Counted from the stretch's first letter, positions 14,436 through 23,269 are shown. The stretch: 64,000 nucleotides of DNA from Hymenobacter guriensis (GCF_015773195.1 NZ_JADWYK010000001.1:496001-560000), one strand, 5' to 3'. The notes: generated by a model not told the origin, from the letters alone. Program-made: numbers and translations.

Positions 14436-16248
14436 GCGCGACTATGTAGCCATTGCCCACGCCTACGCCCGGCAGATGGTGGCGGCTGGCGCGGAAGAGG
14501 CCCAGATAAAGGCGCAGATGAAGCCGCTGCAGGATGAAAAACGGCGACTACTCGCTGAGCAGGAGCGCGACGACTTTGCCCTGGCTGAAATCGAAAAGCA
14601 GTTAGCTCCTTACCGCAAGCTGCTACGCAAGATGCCGGCCCGCGCCTGCAAGTGGGTTGTGTTATCCTGCCAACGGCAGCTGGACGACCTGCAGCGCAAG
14701 CGGTTTAAGTATCATTTTGATGAGGCAAGAGCCAGCCGCATCTGCCGTTTTCTTGAACTACTCCCCCACACGAAAGGAGAATGGGCCAAACAGAAGCTTT
14801 TGATTACACTGGAGCCCTGGCAGATATTCATTCTGTGCGTGACCTTTGGCTGGGTAGATGATCTTGGGCGGCGTCGTTACAAGGTCAGCTACAAGGAAAT
14901 ACCGCGTAAGAATGCCAAGTCAACCCTCAGTTCCGGTGTAGGGCTGTACATGCTCACCGCTGACGGGGAAGGCGGGCCGGAGGTATATAGTGCCGCTACC
15001 ACCAAGGACCAGGCAAAGATTGTGTGGCGCGACGCCTGGAAAATGGCGCAGAAGTCAGAAGGCCTGCAGCGCAAGTTTGGGGTGAAGACTGCCGCCCACA
15101 GCATCTACACGGAAGATGGCGGGTCTTTCCTGGCCTTGGCCCGGGACCAAGGCGGCAACTTGGACGGGTTAAATACCCATTGCGGAATCATCGACGAGCT
15201 GCACGCCCACAAAACCCGGGAAGTGGTGGACGTTATTGAAACCAGTACGGGCGCCCGCTCCCAGCCCATGCTGTGGCAGATCACAACGGCCGGCTTTAAC
15301 CTGTCGGGCATCTGCTACGAAACCAGAACCTATACCCAGAAAGTGCTTTCCGGTGTTATCAAAGACGAGGAGCATTTTGGCATTATCTTCACCATTGACG
15401 AAGATGATGATTGGGCAGACCCCAGCAGCTGGGCAAAAGCCAACCCGAATTGGGGTATTTCGGTGAACGTGGAGGACGTAACCCGTAAAGGCAACAAGGC
15501 TGTTAAGGTGCCAGCCGCCCGGGGAAACTTCCAAACCAAGCACTTGAACGTCTGGGTGAATGCTGCGCAAGCCTGGATGGACATGCGGGCCTGGAATGCT
15601 GGCGCTGATGAGTCGCTGAGCCTGGAGCAGTTTGCAGGCGAATCGTGCTGGGCTGCGGTTGACTTAGCCACCAAAACCGACGTAGCGGCACTGGCGCTGC
15701 TCTTTCACCGGGAGGGCATTTTCTATCTATTCTGGCGCTTCTACGTGCCGCAAGCAATGGTTGAGGGGGAAGAAAATGCGCACTACGCCGGCTGGGCAGA
15801 TGAGGGTATGTTAGTGGTAACACCCGGAAACGTCATAGACCAGAACGCTATACAAGATGATGTACGGGGATTGGCTGCTACCCACGAGCTGAAAGTAATG
15901 GGGTACGACCCCTGGCAAGCCAATAAGTTTGCTGCCGAACTCGCAGAGGAAGGCTTGCCTGTCAGTGAATACCGTATGACGGTACAGAATATGTCGGAGC
16001 CGATGAAGGAGCTACACGCCTGGGTTGTCAGCGGGAAGCTGCGCCACAACGGCGACCCAGTTATGACGTGGATGATGTCGAACGTAGTAGCACACCAGGA
16101 CGCGAAAGAAAATATCTTCCCCCGTAAGGAGAACCCGAAAAGCAAGATTGATGGACCCGTCGCGGCGATCATGGCTGTCGGGGAATACATGACCGGCGCC
16201 GAAGACGAAAGTAGTGTGTATGAAGACCGGGGATTGATCTTGTTATAA
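14416..16248 (+). CDS. terL: Terminase large subunit
   Basis: ATPase and nuclease that pumps DNA into proheads. It belongs to the Terminase_1 group that partners P27 small subunits. Walker A region is PRKNAKST (residues 163-170), Walker B is GIIDELHAH (acidic pair at 260-261), and the nuclease domain has AAVDLATKTDVAAL and GYDPWQANKF. An extra helical N-terminal stretch of about 90 residues precedes the ATPase. Length 610 is normal to slightly long. A clear terminator follows. Confidence 0.92.
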   Translation: MAGTNSKRDYVAIAHAYARQMVAAGAEEAQIKAQMKPLQDEKRRLLAEQERDDFALAEIEKQLAPYRKLLRKMPARACKWVVLSCQRQLDDLQRKRFKYHFDEARASRICRFLELLPHTKGEWAKQKLLITLEPWQIFILCVTFGWVDDLGRRRYKVSYKEIPRKNAKSTLSSGVGLYMLTADGEGGPEVYSAATTKDQAKIVWRDAWKMAQKSEGLQRKFGVKTAAHSIYTEDGGSFLALARDQGGNLDGLNTHCGIIDELHAHKTREVVDVIETSTGARSQPMLWQITTAGFNLSGICYETRTYTQKVLSGVIKDEEHFGIIFTIDEDDDWADPSSWAKANPNWGISVNVEDVTRKGNKAVKVPAARGNFQTKHLNVWVNAAQAWMDMRAWNAGADESLSLEQFAGESCWAAVDLATKTDVAALALLFHREGIFYLFWRFYVPQAMVEGEENAHYAGWADEGMLVVTPGNVIDQNAIQDDVRGLAATHELKVMGYDPWQANKFAAELAEEGLPVSEYRMTVQNMSEPMKELHAWVVSGKLRHNGDPVMTWMMSNVVAHQDAKENIFPRKENPKSKIDGPVAAIMAVGEYMTGAEDESSVYEDRGLILL

Positions 16249-16262
16249 GCTAATTATCCCCT

Positions 16263-16290
16263 GCCCCGCCCGAAACGGTGGGGCTTTTTT
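16263..16290 (+). terminator. Intrinsic terminator after terL
   Basis: GCCCC (16263-16267) pairs with GGGGC (16280-16284), with extra pairing of GCCCG/CGG inside, and is followed by TTTTTT (16285-16290). Confidence 0.75.
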
Positions 16291-16309
16291 GTTTGTCCTA
16301 GTGATACCC
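16286..16309 (+). repeat. 24-bp intergenic repeat, copy 1 (before portal)
   Basis: TTTTTGTTTGTCC then TAGTGATACCC. The identical 24 bases occur at 26216-26239 before the baseplate gene. Both copies lie 45-61 bases before a start codon that opens a structural block, so they may be phage-specific promoter or activator sites. Role inferred. Confidence 0.75.
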
Positions 16310-16369
16310 GCCCGTTAACTAGCATACCCCCGGCCATCAGGTGAGCTTTGAAAAAGCAAACCGCACACG

Positions 16370-17692
16370 ATGGCCTTCTGGGATAACTTCCTTGCCCGCG
16401 ATACCAGCACCCCCCTCCGCGCTGCCGTTTCGGCTGTTCGCGAAGAGCGAGGCGCATCGGTGTCCACAGAAGAAACCAACCAGGGCGTACTTGGGGCTGT
16501 GTTGGGGTTTGGTGGGGGTGTTGCTGGCGTCAGCGTTAACGAGCGCACCGCCCTGAGTATCTCCGCTATCTGGGCTGGGGTGAACAACATCAGTCAAGAC
16601 ATTGCCGGGCTGCCTTGCCAGCTGTTTCGCAAGACGGACGCTGGTATTGAGCCAGTAACTGGCCACCGGGCCACTCGTCTGCTGAACCTGCAGGCCTCGG
16701 CGCTGCAGAATAGCTTTCAACTCCGTCAAAGCCTCGTTGCGCAAGTGCTCCTTCGAGGCAACGCCTATGGCAAGATTGAGCGCGATGGGCGCCAGAGCCT
16801 GGCAAAAATCCACTTTAAGCACCCAGGCGAAACCGAAGTACGGCTGTCTAATGGGCGACTGTGGTACAAATTCAATGGTGACCCCAAGCTCTATGCTGAT
16901 TACGAGGTAATCCACCTGCGGGGGCTTTCTCTGGATGGGGTAATGGGGGTATCAGTCCTCACTTACCACCGCGAAACTATTGGCAAAGGCCTGGCATCAA
17001 GCCGGTCGCAAACCCGCTTCTACGAGAACGGCACCCGGGCTACTCTTGCCCTGGAAATTGACAAGCGCCTCAGCAAAGAAGCTGCGGCCAACCTGCGCGA
17101 GAGTTACCAGGAAGTATATGGCGGGGTAGAGAATACCGGCAAGCCCCTCATTCTGGAGGAAGGCATGAAAGCCAGGCCGCTTTCCCTCTCCCCGGCTGAT
17201 GCGCAGTACATCGAACAAGCCAAGCTTACCCGGTCTGACATCTGCGCCATCCTGCGTATGCCGCCGCACAAGATTGGCGACCTAGAGCGCAGCACCAACA
17301 ACAACATCGAACAGCAAAGCCTGGACTACGTGGGGGATACCCTCATGCCCTGGCTGCTGAACTTTGAACAGGAGTACCGCCTCAAGCTCCTGCGCACGGA
17401 TGAGGTTGAAAACAGCTACTTCCGCCACAACATCACGGCCCTTTTACGGGCAGACGCCACGGCCCGCGCCACCTACTACGGCAAGATGCTGGAGCGCGGA
17501 GTCTACTCCATCAACGAAGTACGCGCCTTGGAAGAGCGAAACGGCATCGGCCCGGCCGGTGATGAGCGCTTTATCCAGGTGAATATGATGCCCCTAAGCC
17601 GGGTAAACGAGCTAACGGACGCCCAAATAGCGGCCAAAGGCCCCCAAACCTCCCCTAAACCTACCGATGAAGCCGACCCTACCGACGAATAG
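16370..17692 (+). CDS. Phage portal protein (HK97 family)
   Basis: Dodecameric portal through which DNA enters and leaves the head. HK97-type features: ALSISAIWAGVNNISQDIAGLPCQLF, the HPATRLLN-like turn with LLNLQ, LRQSLVAQVLLRGNAYGKI, and the C-terminal LRMPPHKIGDLERSTNNNIEQQSLDYV. 440 residues is typical. Overlaps the protease gene by 26 bases. Confidence 0.92.
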   Translation: MAFWDNFLARDTSTPLRAAVSAVREERGASVSTEETNQGVLGAVLGFGGGVAGVSVNERTALSISAIWAGVNNISQDIAGLPCQLFRKTDAGIEPVTGHRATRLLNLQASALQNSFQLRQSLVAQVLLRGNAYGKIERDGRQSLAKIHFKHPGETEVRLSNGRLWYKFNGDPKLYADYEVIHLRGLSLDGVMGVSVLTYHRETIGKGLASSRSQTRFYENGTRATLALEIDKRLSKEAAANLRESYQEVYGGVENTGKPLILEEGMKARPLSLSPADAQYIEQAKLTRSDICAILRMPPHKIGDLERSTNNNIEQQSLDYVGDTLMPWLLNFEQEYRLKLLRTDEVENSYFRHNITALLRADATARATYYGKMLERGVYSINEVRALEERNGIGPAGDERFIQVNMMPLSRVNELTDAQIAAKGPQTSPKPTDEADPTDE

Positions 17693-18551
17693 CGCCGAAA
17701 TCCGCTTTGCCGCTGGCACGCTCTCTGTAGAGCGCCGCGCCAACGAAAACACCCCCGAAGCCTTCGTGGGCAAAGCCATTGTGTGCGGCTCCCGCTCCAA
17801 GAACATGGGTGGGTTTGTGGAAGTGATTGACCCGAAGGCCTTGGATAGCGCCGATATGAGCGACGTGGTAGGCCTGTTCAACCACAACCGCGACATTCTA
17901 CTAGGGCGGTCTACCTCCGGCTCTCTGACCCTGACGCGAGACGCTGACGGGGGCTTGAGCTACCGGATTGCCTATGACCCCAACGACCCAGATCACACCC
18001 GTTTGCTGGCCAAGTTCGAACGGGGTGATGTAGTCGGCAGTTCTTTCGCCTTTACCACCGCCCGCAACGGGGAAGAGTGGCAGGAGGAGGAAACCGAAGG
18101 CGGTGGAATCCTCTACGTGCGCACTGTCACGGCCATCAAGAAAATCTACGACGTGAGCCCGGTCACGGACCCGGCCTATGCCGACTCCACGGCCGCCAAG
18201 CGCAGCCTGGAGCACTTCAAGCAAGAACACCCAGACGCCCGCATGAAGGGAATGAAAATGCCGAAAAAGAAGGGTAAGCGCGACGAAACAGCCGCTGAAC
18301 TGGCTGAGCGCGCCTTTTTGGAGGCAATGATTCCCCATCATGAAATGGCCTTAGAAATGGCCAGCACGGCCCTGAAAGAGGCCGAAACCCCCGACATCCG
18401 CGCCTTTGCCCAAGGCATTATCGACGGGCAAGGGGGCGAAATCAATCAAATGAAACAGTGGCTGTCCGATATGGATACTGCCGAACGCCAATCGCCCGAT
18501 GCCGAAACGCTGCGCATGGCCGAAGAACACGCCTTTTTCTCTTCTCTCTAA
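17667..18551 (+). CDS. HK97-family prohead protease fused to a DUF305 domain
   Basis: The N-terminal 180 residues are a U35-type prohead protease: the FNHN histidine (residue 73) followed by LGRSTSGSL, and the GSSFAF serine (residue 125/126). It cleaves the capsid and scaffold during maturation. After a lysine-rich linker (about 193-206) the chain continues with residues 215-269, which match DUF305: FLEAMIPHHEMALEMA, then IRAFAQGIIDGQGGEI and MKQWL. DUF305 is otherwise known from copper-binding and envelope proteins. The fusion is in one uninterrupted frame between portal and capsid. The extra domain may replace a scaffold, or bind metal; both are inference. Confidence 0.85.
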   Translation: MKPTLPTNSAEIRFAAGTLSVERRANENTPEAFVGKAIVCGSRSKNMGGFVEVIDPKALDSADMSDVVGLFNHNRDILLGRSTSGSLTLTRDADGGLSYRIAYDPNDPDHTRLLAKFERGDVVGSSFAFTTARNGEEWQEEETEGGGILYVRTVTAIKKIYDVSPVTDPAYADSTAAKRSLEHFKQEHPDARMKGMKMPKKKGKRDETAAELAERAFLEAMIPHHEMALEMASTALKEAETPDIRAFAQGIIDGQGGEINQMKQWLSDMDTAERQSPDAETLRMAEEHAFFSSL

Positions 18552-18568
18552 CCCCTTCACTCCTAGCC

Positions 18569-19891
18569 GTGAAAAACCTACAGCAATTGCGCGAAGAGCG
18601 CACCGCCAAAATCGATGCTGCCTCCGCTCTCTTTGCGAAGGCCAAAACGGAAAACCGCAGCCTCACTGACGAGGAAAAAGCGCAGGTTCGCACCCTGCAG
18701 TCTGAAGCCGATACGCTGAAAGGCGACATCGACATTGCCGAACGTCAGGAAGCCAACGACCGCGAACTGGCCGGCCGTACTGAGCCTGTTAGCCGTAACA
18801 ACCACAACACCACCGAGGCCCGCGATATTGCGAAGTACTCGTTGATGAAAGCCGTTCGTGCAGCTCCTGGCTATCCTGGTGGCAAGCCACTGGAAGGCAT
18901 TGAAAAGGAAATGCACCAGCAGGCAGAGGCAGACGCCCGTTCCGCTGGCTCTCCACTGAAAGGCGTAGGCGTTCCACAGATGCTTTTGGAAAGCCGCGAC
19001 AATGGCGTAACAGAGGTAACGCCCTTTACGCAGCCTGAAGATGGAGCGGCCGTGGTAGATCGCACCCTGCGCCCTGTGATTGACCTGAGCCGGCCCCGCA
19101 CGGTTCTGCGAGAGCTTGGTGCCCAGTTCCTCACGGGCACTGTTGGCAACGTAGGCGTCCCTTCCTTGACGCAAGGAGCTGTTTCGACCTGGAAAGCAGA
19201 AAACACCACGCTCGATAAGTCAAACCAGAAATTCAGCTCGGCTGAAATGACGCCCCACCGGCTTGGCACGTTCGCCGTGCGCACGCTGCAATTCCTCAAT
19301 CAGACCAGCCGCGCTTATGAAAATATGCTGCGCACGGACATTGAAAACAGCATCATGGAAGCTTTGGAAATCGCTTCTATCAATGGCAGTGGCTCTAACA
19401 ATCAGCCCTTGGGTATTCTCAATACGCCTGGTGTCCTGTCGCTGGCTATGGGAACCAACGGCGGCGCTCCTACACGCGAAATGCTGATTGCCCTGGAGGC
19501 ACTGGTGGAAGACCAGAACATCCGTATGGATTCGCCCGGCTACCTGATCAACGTGCAGACGAAAGCCAAGCTGAAAAACACCAAGGTTGATGCTGGCTCG
19601 GGTATTTTCCTGATGAACAGCAATAACGAGCTAAACGGGCAAAGAGTGGCTACTACCACCCTTGTGCCCAAGAACCTCACAAAGGGCACCGCTTCGGGCG
19701 TGGCCTCTGCTGCCATCTTCGGCAACTGGCGCGACCTGTTGATCCCCCAGTGGGGTGGGCTGGATATCACGGTAGACCCCTACACCCTGGCGACTGAAGG
19801 CGAAGTGCGCATCATCATCCAGTCGTTCTTCGACGTGCTGGTGCAGCGGCCCAAGGCCTTCGCCGCCGTGAAGGACATCCTGACGACCTAG
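18569..19891 (+). CDS. Major capsid protein (HK97 fold)
   Basis: Main head shell protein. I set the start at the GTG at 18569 because the upstream frame only shadows the protease. Residues 1-70 are a charged coiled coil (LQQLREERTAKIDAASALF), equivalent to the cleaved delta/scaffold domain. The mature part has HK97 family markers such as ENSIMEALEIASINGSGSNN, LINVQTKAKLKN and GEVRIIIQSFFDVLVQRPKAF. 440 residues. Followed by a strong terminator. Confidence 0.92.
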   Translation: MKNLQQLREERTAKIDAASALFAKAKTENRSLTDEEKAQVRTLQSEADTLKGDIDIAERQEANDRELAGRTEPVSRNNHNTTEARDIAKYSLMKAVRAAPGYPGGKPLEGIEKEMHQQAEADARSAGSPLKGVGVPQMLLESRDNGVTEVTPFTQPEDGAAVVDRTLRPVIDLSRPRTVLRELGAQFLTGTVGNVGVPSLTQGAVSTWKAENTTLDKSNQKFSSAEMTPHRLGTFAVRTLQFLNQTSRAYENMLRTDIENSIMEALEIASINGSGSNNQPLGILNTPGVLSLAMGTNGGAPTREMLIALEALVEDQNIRMDSPGYLINVQTKAKLKNTKVDAGSGIFLMNSNNELNGQRVATTTLVPKNLTKGTASGVASAAIFGNWRDLLIPQWGGLDITVDPYTLATEGEVRIIIQSFFDVLVQRPKAFAAVKDILTT

Positions 19892-19899
19892 TAATTGAA

Positions 19900-19925
19900 C
19901 CGCCCGGGTAACACCGGGCGGCTTT
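19900..19925 (+). terminator. Intrinsic terminator after capsid gene
   Basis: Perfect 8-bp stem CCGCCCGG (19900-19907)/CCGGGCGG (19914-19921) with a 6-base loop, then CTTT. Probably lowers expression of downstream connector genes relative to capsid. Confidence 0.8.
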
Positions 19926-19945
19926 CACCCTCTAGCCTTACGATC

Positions 19946-20203
19946 ATGTCTGAGAAGAAAACCAAGAAGCCCGCGCTCAAAGCCGAGAAGCCCGAAACCG
20001 CCGCCGCGCCTGTAGCTGCAGAACGCGCAACCGTTCCGGCGCCCACGGCAGACAAACCTGCGCCACCCAAGGCCAAGGAAACCAAGGTGAAGTTCCTGCG
20101 CTCCCACCCTTCTTTCGGCTATTTCGCCGGGGATGAAGCCACGATCAGCACCGAGGCTTACGAGGCTATCGAGCAACGCGACCTGTTCTTTAAGAAGCTG
20201 TAA
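19946..20203 (+). CDS. Small Lys/Pro/Ala-rich head-region protein, 85 aa
   Basis: Residues 1-50 are a low-complexity Lys/Ala/Pro tail; residues 52-85 form a small folded-looking unit (KVKFLRSHPSFGYFAGDEA). Proteins of this type lie between capsid and connector genes in many siphophages, but the role is not established. The stop overlaps the next ATG by one base. Confidence 0.6.
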   Translation: MSEKKTKKPALKAEKPETAAAPVAAERATVPAPTADKPAPPKAKETKVKFLRSHPSFGYFAGDEATISTEAYEAIEQRDLFFKKL

Positions 20204-20808
20204 TGTTCTTCCCTCTCACCCGTCAGCTAACCCGCCCGACTGCCCTGCCCTTAACCCTGGCAGAAGCCGCCGCGCAGCTGCGCATTCCCCTGGATGAAAC
20301 CAGTCAGGATGCCAGTATGATGACGGAAGTAGCCTACGTGCAAGACTTGCTCAGGGCCTGCGCGGAATGGTGGGAGGCGGGAACCGATACAGCCTTAATG
20401 AGAGCCGAGTACGTGACGGTGTACGCCGGGTTTGGTAGTGAGCTGCGGGGATTAAAAACCCCCGTGGGTGAGCTGCTGAGTTTGACCTACGCCACCGATG
20501 CCGACGTGAACACCGCAGGCCTGACAACCGACTACCAGCTGAGCGAAGGAAGGCCCGGGGTGGCGCTCTACACGCTCTCCACGGACTTTCCCGACCTACG
20601 TAGAGGGTATGCCGAGCCCGTACGGGTGCGCTACACCGCTGGGTATGCCACGCCAGAGGATGTACCAGCGCTGATAAAGCAGGCCATCCGGCTGACGCTG
20701 GCTCACTGGTATGAGAACCGGCAGAACGTGGTCGTAGGCTTGAACATTGCCGAGGTGCCGCAAACGGCGGTGTCTATTCTCAAACAGTTTCGTGACCCGG
20801 TGCTATGA
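20203..20808 (+). CDS. Head-tail connector (gp6-like)
   Basis: Ring protein binding below the portal. It matches the HK97 gp6-like/phage_connect family: LTLAEAAAQLRIPLDE at the start, an internal beta region with YRLTTDYQLSEG-like pattern, and the C-terminal ALIKQAIRLTLAHWYENRQNV. 201 residues. Overlaps the head closure gene by 4 bases. Confidence 0.85.
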   Translation: MFFPLTRQLTRPTALPLTLAEAAAQLRIPLDETSQDASMMTEVAYVQDLLRACAEWWEAGTDTALMRAEYVTVYAGFGSELRGLKTPVGELLSLTYATDADVNTAGLTTDYQLSEGRPGVALYTLSTDFPDLRRGYAEPVRVRYTAGYATPEDVPALIKQAIRLTLAHWYENRQNVVVGLNIAEVPQTAVSILKQFRDPVL

Positions 20809-21137
20809 ACATCGGCAAGATGGACCGTTTGGTAGAAGTGCAAACCAGCACCAGTACCCCCGATTCCTTCGGGCAGTCGGTGCCCGTCTGGACCACACTA
20901 GGTAAGCGCTGGATGCAGCGGGAAGAAGCAGGCGGTGCGGAGTCGGTGCAAGCCGGCGAGTTGGTGGCTATCAACAAGGTGTACTACCTGACGCGCTGGG
21001 AGCCAGCACTAACCGCCCGCGTTCGGCTGATTGACAACGGCCAAACCTACGACATCAGCCACGTTGCCGAAATCGGCCGCCGCGCTGGCCTCAAACTCAC
21101 TGCTCTCACCCGTAACGACGCCGCTGATGCCCGCTAA
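20805..21137 (+). CDS. Head closure protein
   Basis: Phage_H_T_join/SPP1 gp16-like stopper. Typical opening IGKMDRLVEVQTSTSTPDSFGQ, tryptophan strands (VWTTLGKRW), and a conserved ending YDISHVAEIGRRAGLKLTA. 110 residues is normal. Start overlaps the connector stop (ATGA). Confidence 0.85.
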   Translation: MNIGKMDRLVEVQTSTSTPDSFGQSVPVWTTLGKRWMQREEAGGAESVQAGELVAINKVYYLTRWEPALTARVRLIDNGQTYDISHVAEIGRRAGLKLTALTRNDAADAR

Positions 21138-21738
21138 TAACTTCCGTTTCGAGGGCTTCAAGGAGGTACAACAAATATTAGATGCCTTGCCTAAGAAGCT
21201 TGGCCCCAAAGTTATATCTGGGATAATGCGCAGCGCAGCCAAGCCATTGATTGAGAGGGGCCGGGAGTTGGCCCCTAAGGATGATGGCGACCTGCGTGCG
21301 TCTCTTGGAGTGCTGGCTGGTCGCGGTGCTGGTCGTGGGTCTTCAGTGTATGTAGGGCCACGCCGGAGTGAAAAATACAAAGGATACGCGGCCCACTTGA
21401 TTGAGTATGGCACCGCCCCCCGCAAAACGGAGTCAGGCAAGAGCACGGGCTCTACACCCGCAAGGCCCTTTTGGCGCCCCGCTTTTGACCAAACAAAAGA
21501 TGAAATCATTGAGCGAATCAGAAAAAATCTACGCCTAGTACTCGACTCTGACTTTCGCAATGTGGATTTCGACACAGGCAAACTCCTGCCTGAGGCATCG
21601 GATATACCTGGCGGCCCTAATGGCGGCGGGAATACCGGCAAGGGAAAGCGCCAACGCGGGCCGCTTCAGACCGGACGTAAAGGCGGAACTTATTACATCG
21701 GCCCTAGTGGCCGCAAAATCTACATAAAGCGCTCCTAA
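21127..21738 (+). CDS. HK97 gp10-like tail component
   Basis: Neck/tail-terminator-associated protein. Residues 1-135 follow the gp10 family: FRFEGFKEVQQILDALPKK, LIERGRELAPKDDGDLRASL, YAAHLIEYGT and PARPFWRPAFD. The C-terminal 65 residues are an extra glycine-rich tail ending YYIGPSGRKIYIK, not usual in the family. Starts at ATG 21127 inside the previous gene. Confidence 0.8.
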   Translation: MPANNFRFEGFKEVQQILDALPKKLGPKVISGIMRSAAKPLIERGRELAPKDDGDLRASLGVLAGRGAGRGSSVYVGPRRSEKYKGYAAHLIEYGTAPRKTESGKSTGSTPARPFWRPAFDQTKDEIIERIRKNLRLVLDSDFRNVDFDTGKLLPEASDIPGGPNGGGNTGKGKRQRGPLQTGRKGGTYYIGPSGRKIYIKRS

Positions 21739-22106
21739 TGGCCCCCGGTGAACTGCTCTACGCCGCCCTGCAAGCCAACCCGCAAACGGCGGCGTTGCTA
21801 GGTGGGCGTATCCGGCCGAACCAGTTGGAAGCCGGGGCCGCCCTGCCAGCGGTAGTCTATCAACTAGTCAACCAACAGCCCAGCGCCCGCACCCGCCGCG
21901 CCTGCACCCTCTCGGACGAGGCTCGCCTGCAGCTTACTGTCTACGCGGCTGGCTACGCTCAGATGAGTACAGTAGCCCTGGCCGTGCGCAAGGCTTTGGC
22001 AGACACCTCCTTTTCCTTCGACAGTGAAGGCGACCAGTACGATGAAGCCGGTCAGATCGGCGGGCGCCGGCAGGATTACACCATTCGCATTCCCTCACCT
22101 CTTTAA
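21738..22106 (+). CDS. DUF3168 tail completion protein
   Basis: DUF3168 (HK97 gp11/SPP1 gp17-like) family, which closes the tail tube at the head end. Opening GELLYAALQANPQTAALLGGRI, then ALPAVVYQLV, ARLQLTVYA and VALAVRKAL are diagnostic. 122 residues. ATG overlaps the previous stop by one base. Confidence 0.85.
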   Translation: MAPGELLYAALQANPQTAALLGGRIRPNQLEAGAALPAVVYQLVNQQPSARTRRACTLSDEARLQLTVYAAGYAQMSTVALAVRKALADTSFSFDSEGDQYDEAGQIGGRRQDYTIRIPSPL

Positions 22107-22117
22107 GTTCTTTCTCC

Positions 22118-22564
22118 ATGATTGCGGAATCCACCTTTGAAAACCTCGGCGTAAGCATCGGGGGGAAACTGGTCTACTGCGCCGACAGCATCGGCCTGGA
22201 CCTGAGCACCGACGAAATCGAAGCCAGCTGCAAGCGCAGCGGCAAGGATAAAAACTACCTCCCCGGCTCCCGCTCGGCCACGGCTAAAGCGGATGGGGTA
22301 ATGACCACCGCTACCAACGACGCCAGCGGCGATGGGGCAACGGACGCCACCGACAACGTGACCAGCGAGAACATCATCGACTCCTGGCAGGCCGGCACCA
22401 TCTTCGACTTCACCTTTGGCTCCGACAAGGAGGGTGAGGCCAAGTACGCCTGCAAAGGCTTCTTTACGTCGGTTTCGCTCTCGGCCAGCGTGGGGGATGT
22501 GGGCAAATACTCGACCAGCATCCGCCTGAACCTGCCTCTGGTGAAAACCATCAACCCTGCTTAG
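22118..22564 (+). CDS. Major tail (tube) protein
   Basis: Likely tail-tube subunit by position (between DUF3168 and tail chaperone genes) and by its all-beta, Thr/Ser/Gly-rich composition with a conserved-looking WQAGTIFDFTFGSDKEG region and an N-terminal LVYCADSIGLDLSTDEIE. Resembles TP901-1-type tube proteins only loosely. Confidence 0.7.
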   Translation: MIAESTFENLGVSIGGKLVYCADSIGLDLSTDEIEASCKRSGKDKNYLPGSRSATAKADGVMTTATNDASGDGATDATDNVTSENIIDSWQAGTIFDFTFGSDKEGEAKYACKGFFTSVSLSASVGDVGKYSTSIRLNLPLVKTINPA

Positions 22565-22566
22565 TC

Positions 22567-22950
22567 GTGACCATCCAAACGCAACCGCAAACCGGCGACG
22601 TGACGCTGGAGCTAGGGGGAAGACCCCGCACGGTAGGCTTTACAATGGGCGCCCTGCTGGAATACGTTGGCTTGTCCGGCGTAGACCTGCAGGATGCCAT
22701 TGAGCGCCTGACCAGCGGCAACCCCGATGCCATTACCCCTTTAGTTTACTGTGGCCTGAAAGCCCGCCGCAAGGTCAATGCTTTGCCGGCTGACTTCGAC
22801 CTGGAAACGGCGCGGGAATGGATAGCCGAAGTGCTGTTCACCCGCCCCGATCAACTAACTCCTTTGATGGAGGCCTTGACCGCCTCTTTTCAGGAGTTGG
22901 GAAACCGGATGGGGGTGGGTCAGGCGAGCCCGGCCCCCGAACCAGCGTAG
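22567..22950 (+). CDS. Tail assembly chaperone, G-like frame
   Basis: The G part of a lambda-type G/GT pair that assists tape-measure folding. GTG start at 22567. The frame ends at 22950, but the heptamer G GGA AAC at 22899-22905 sits in the correct phase for -1 slippage into the downstream T frame. Residues 28-110 are helical (FTMGALLEYVGLSGVDLQ), as in Bacteroidota tail chaperones. Lies directly before the tape measure gene, the standard position. Confidence 0.8.
   Translation: MTIQTQPQTGDVTLELGGRPRTVGFTMGALLEYVGLSGVDLQDAIERLTSGNPDAITPLVYCGLKARRKVNALPADFDLETAREWIAEVLFTRPDQLTPLMEALTASFQELGNRMGVGQASPAPEPA
22899..22905 (+). other. -1 ribosomal frameshift slippery heptamer GGGAAAC
   Basis: G GGA AAC in the G frame fits the X XXY YYZ rule and differs from the lambda G/T signal GGGAAAG by one base. 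After slippage translation continues at codon 22905 in the T frame. A GC-rich stretch downstream (22911-22940) could form a stimulatory structure. Confidence 0.75.
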
Positions 22951-23267
22951 CCGACCTCTACGACTTCGCCCTGGGGGAATTGCAGCTTTTGCCCAAGGAG
23001 TTCTTCCGCCTGACGTGGGGGCAATACAACTGCAGAGTACGGGGCTGGATGCGGCTGGATGAGGACAAGTGGGAACATACCCGCCTGCTCTACAGCATCC
23101 TCTACAACGTCAACGCCGACGAGAAAGACCGCAAGACTCCCGCGCAGCTACTCCCCCTGCGCAAAGACCGCCGCGCTGCCCTGCTCAGCGCGCCCGACCC
23201 GGTGGCTGCTGAGGCGGCCCGCCGTGCGCTGATTGAACGCATTAAGAAACGAGACAACCTAAACTGA
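22905..23267 (+). CDS. Tail assembly chaperone, T-like frameshift extension
   Basis: This part has no good start codon of its own and lies in the -1 frame relative to the gene at 22567. Its folded-looking domain begins near SVADLYDFALGELQLLPKEF and holds the WGQYNCRVRGW motif. Fusion by frameshifting would give a protein of about 233 residues. The stop lies 2 bases before the tape-measure ATG. Confidence 0.75.
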   Translation, partial: PDGGGSGEPGPRTSVADLYDFALGELQLLPKEFFRLTWGQYNCRVRGWMRLDEDKWEHTRLLYSILYNVNADEKDRKTPAQLLPLRKDRRAALLSAPDPVAAEAARRALIERIKKRDNLN

Positions 23268-23269
23268 TT

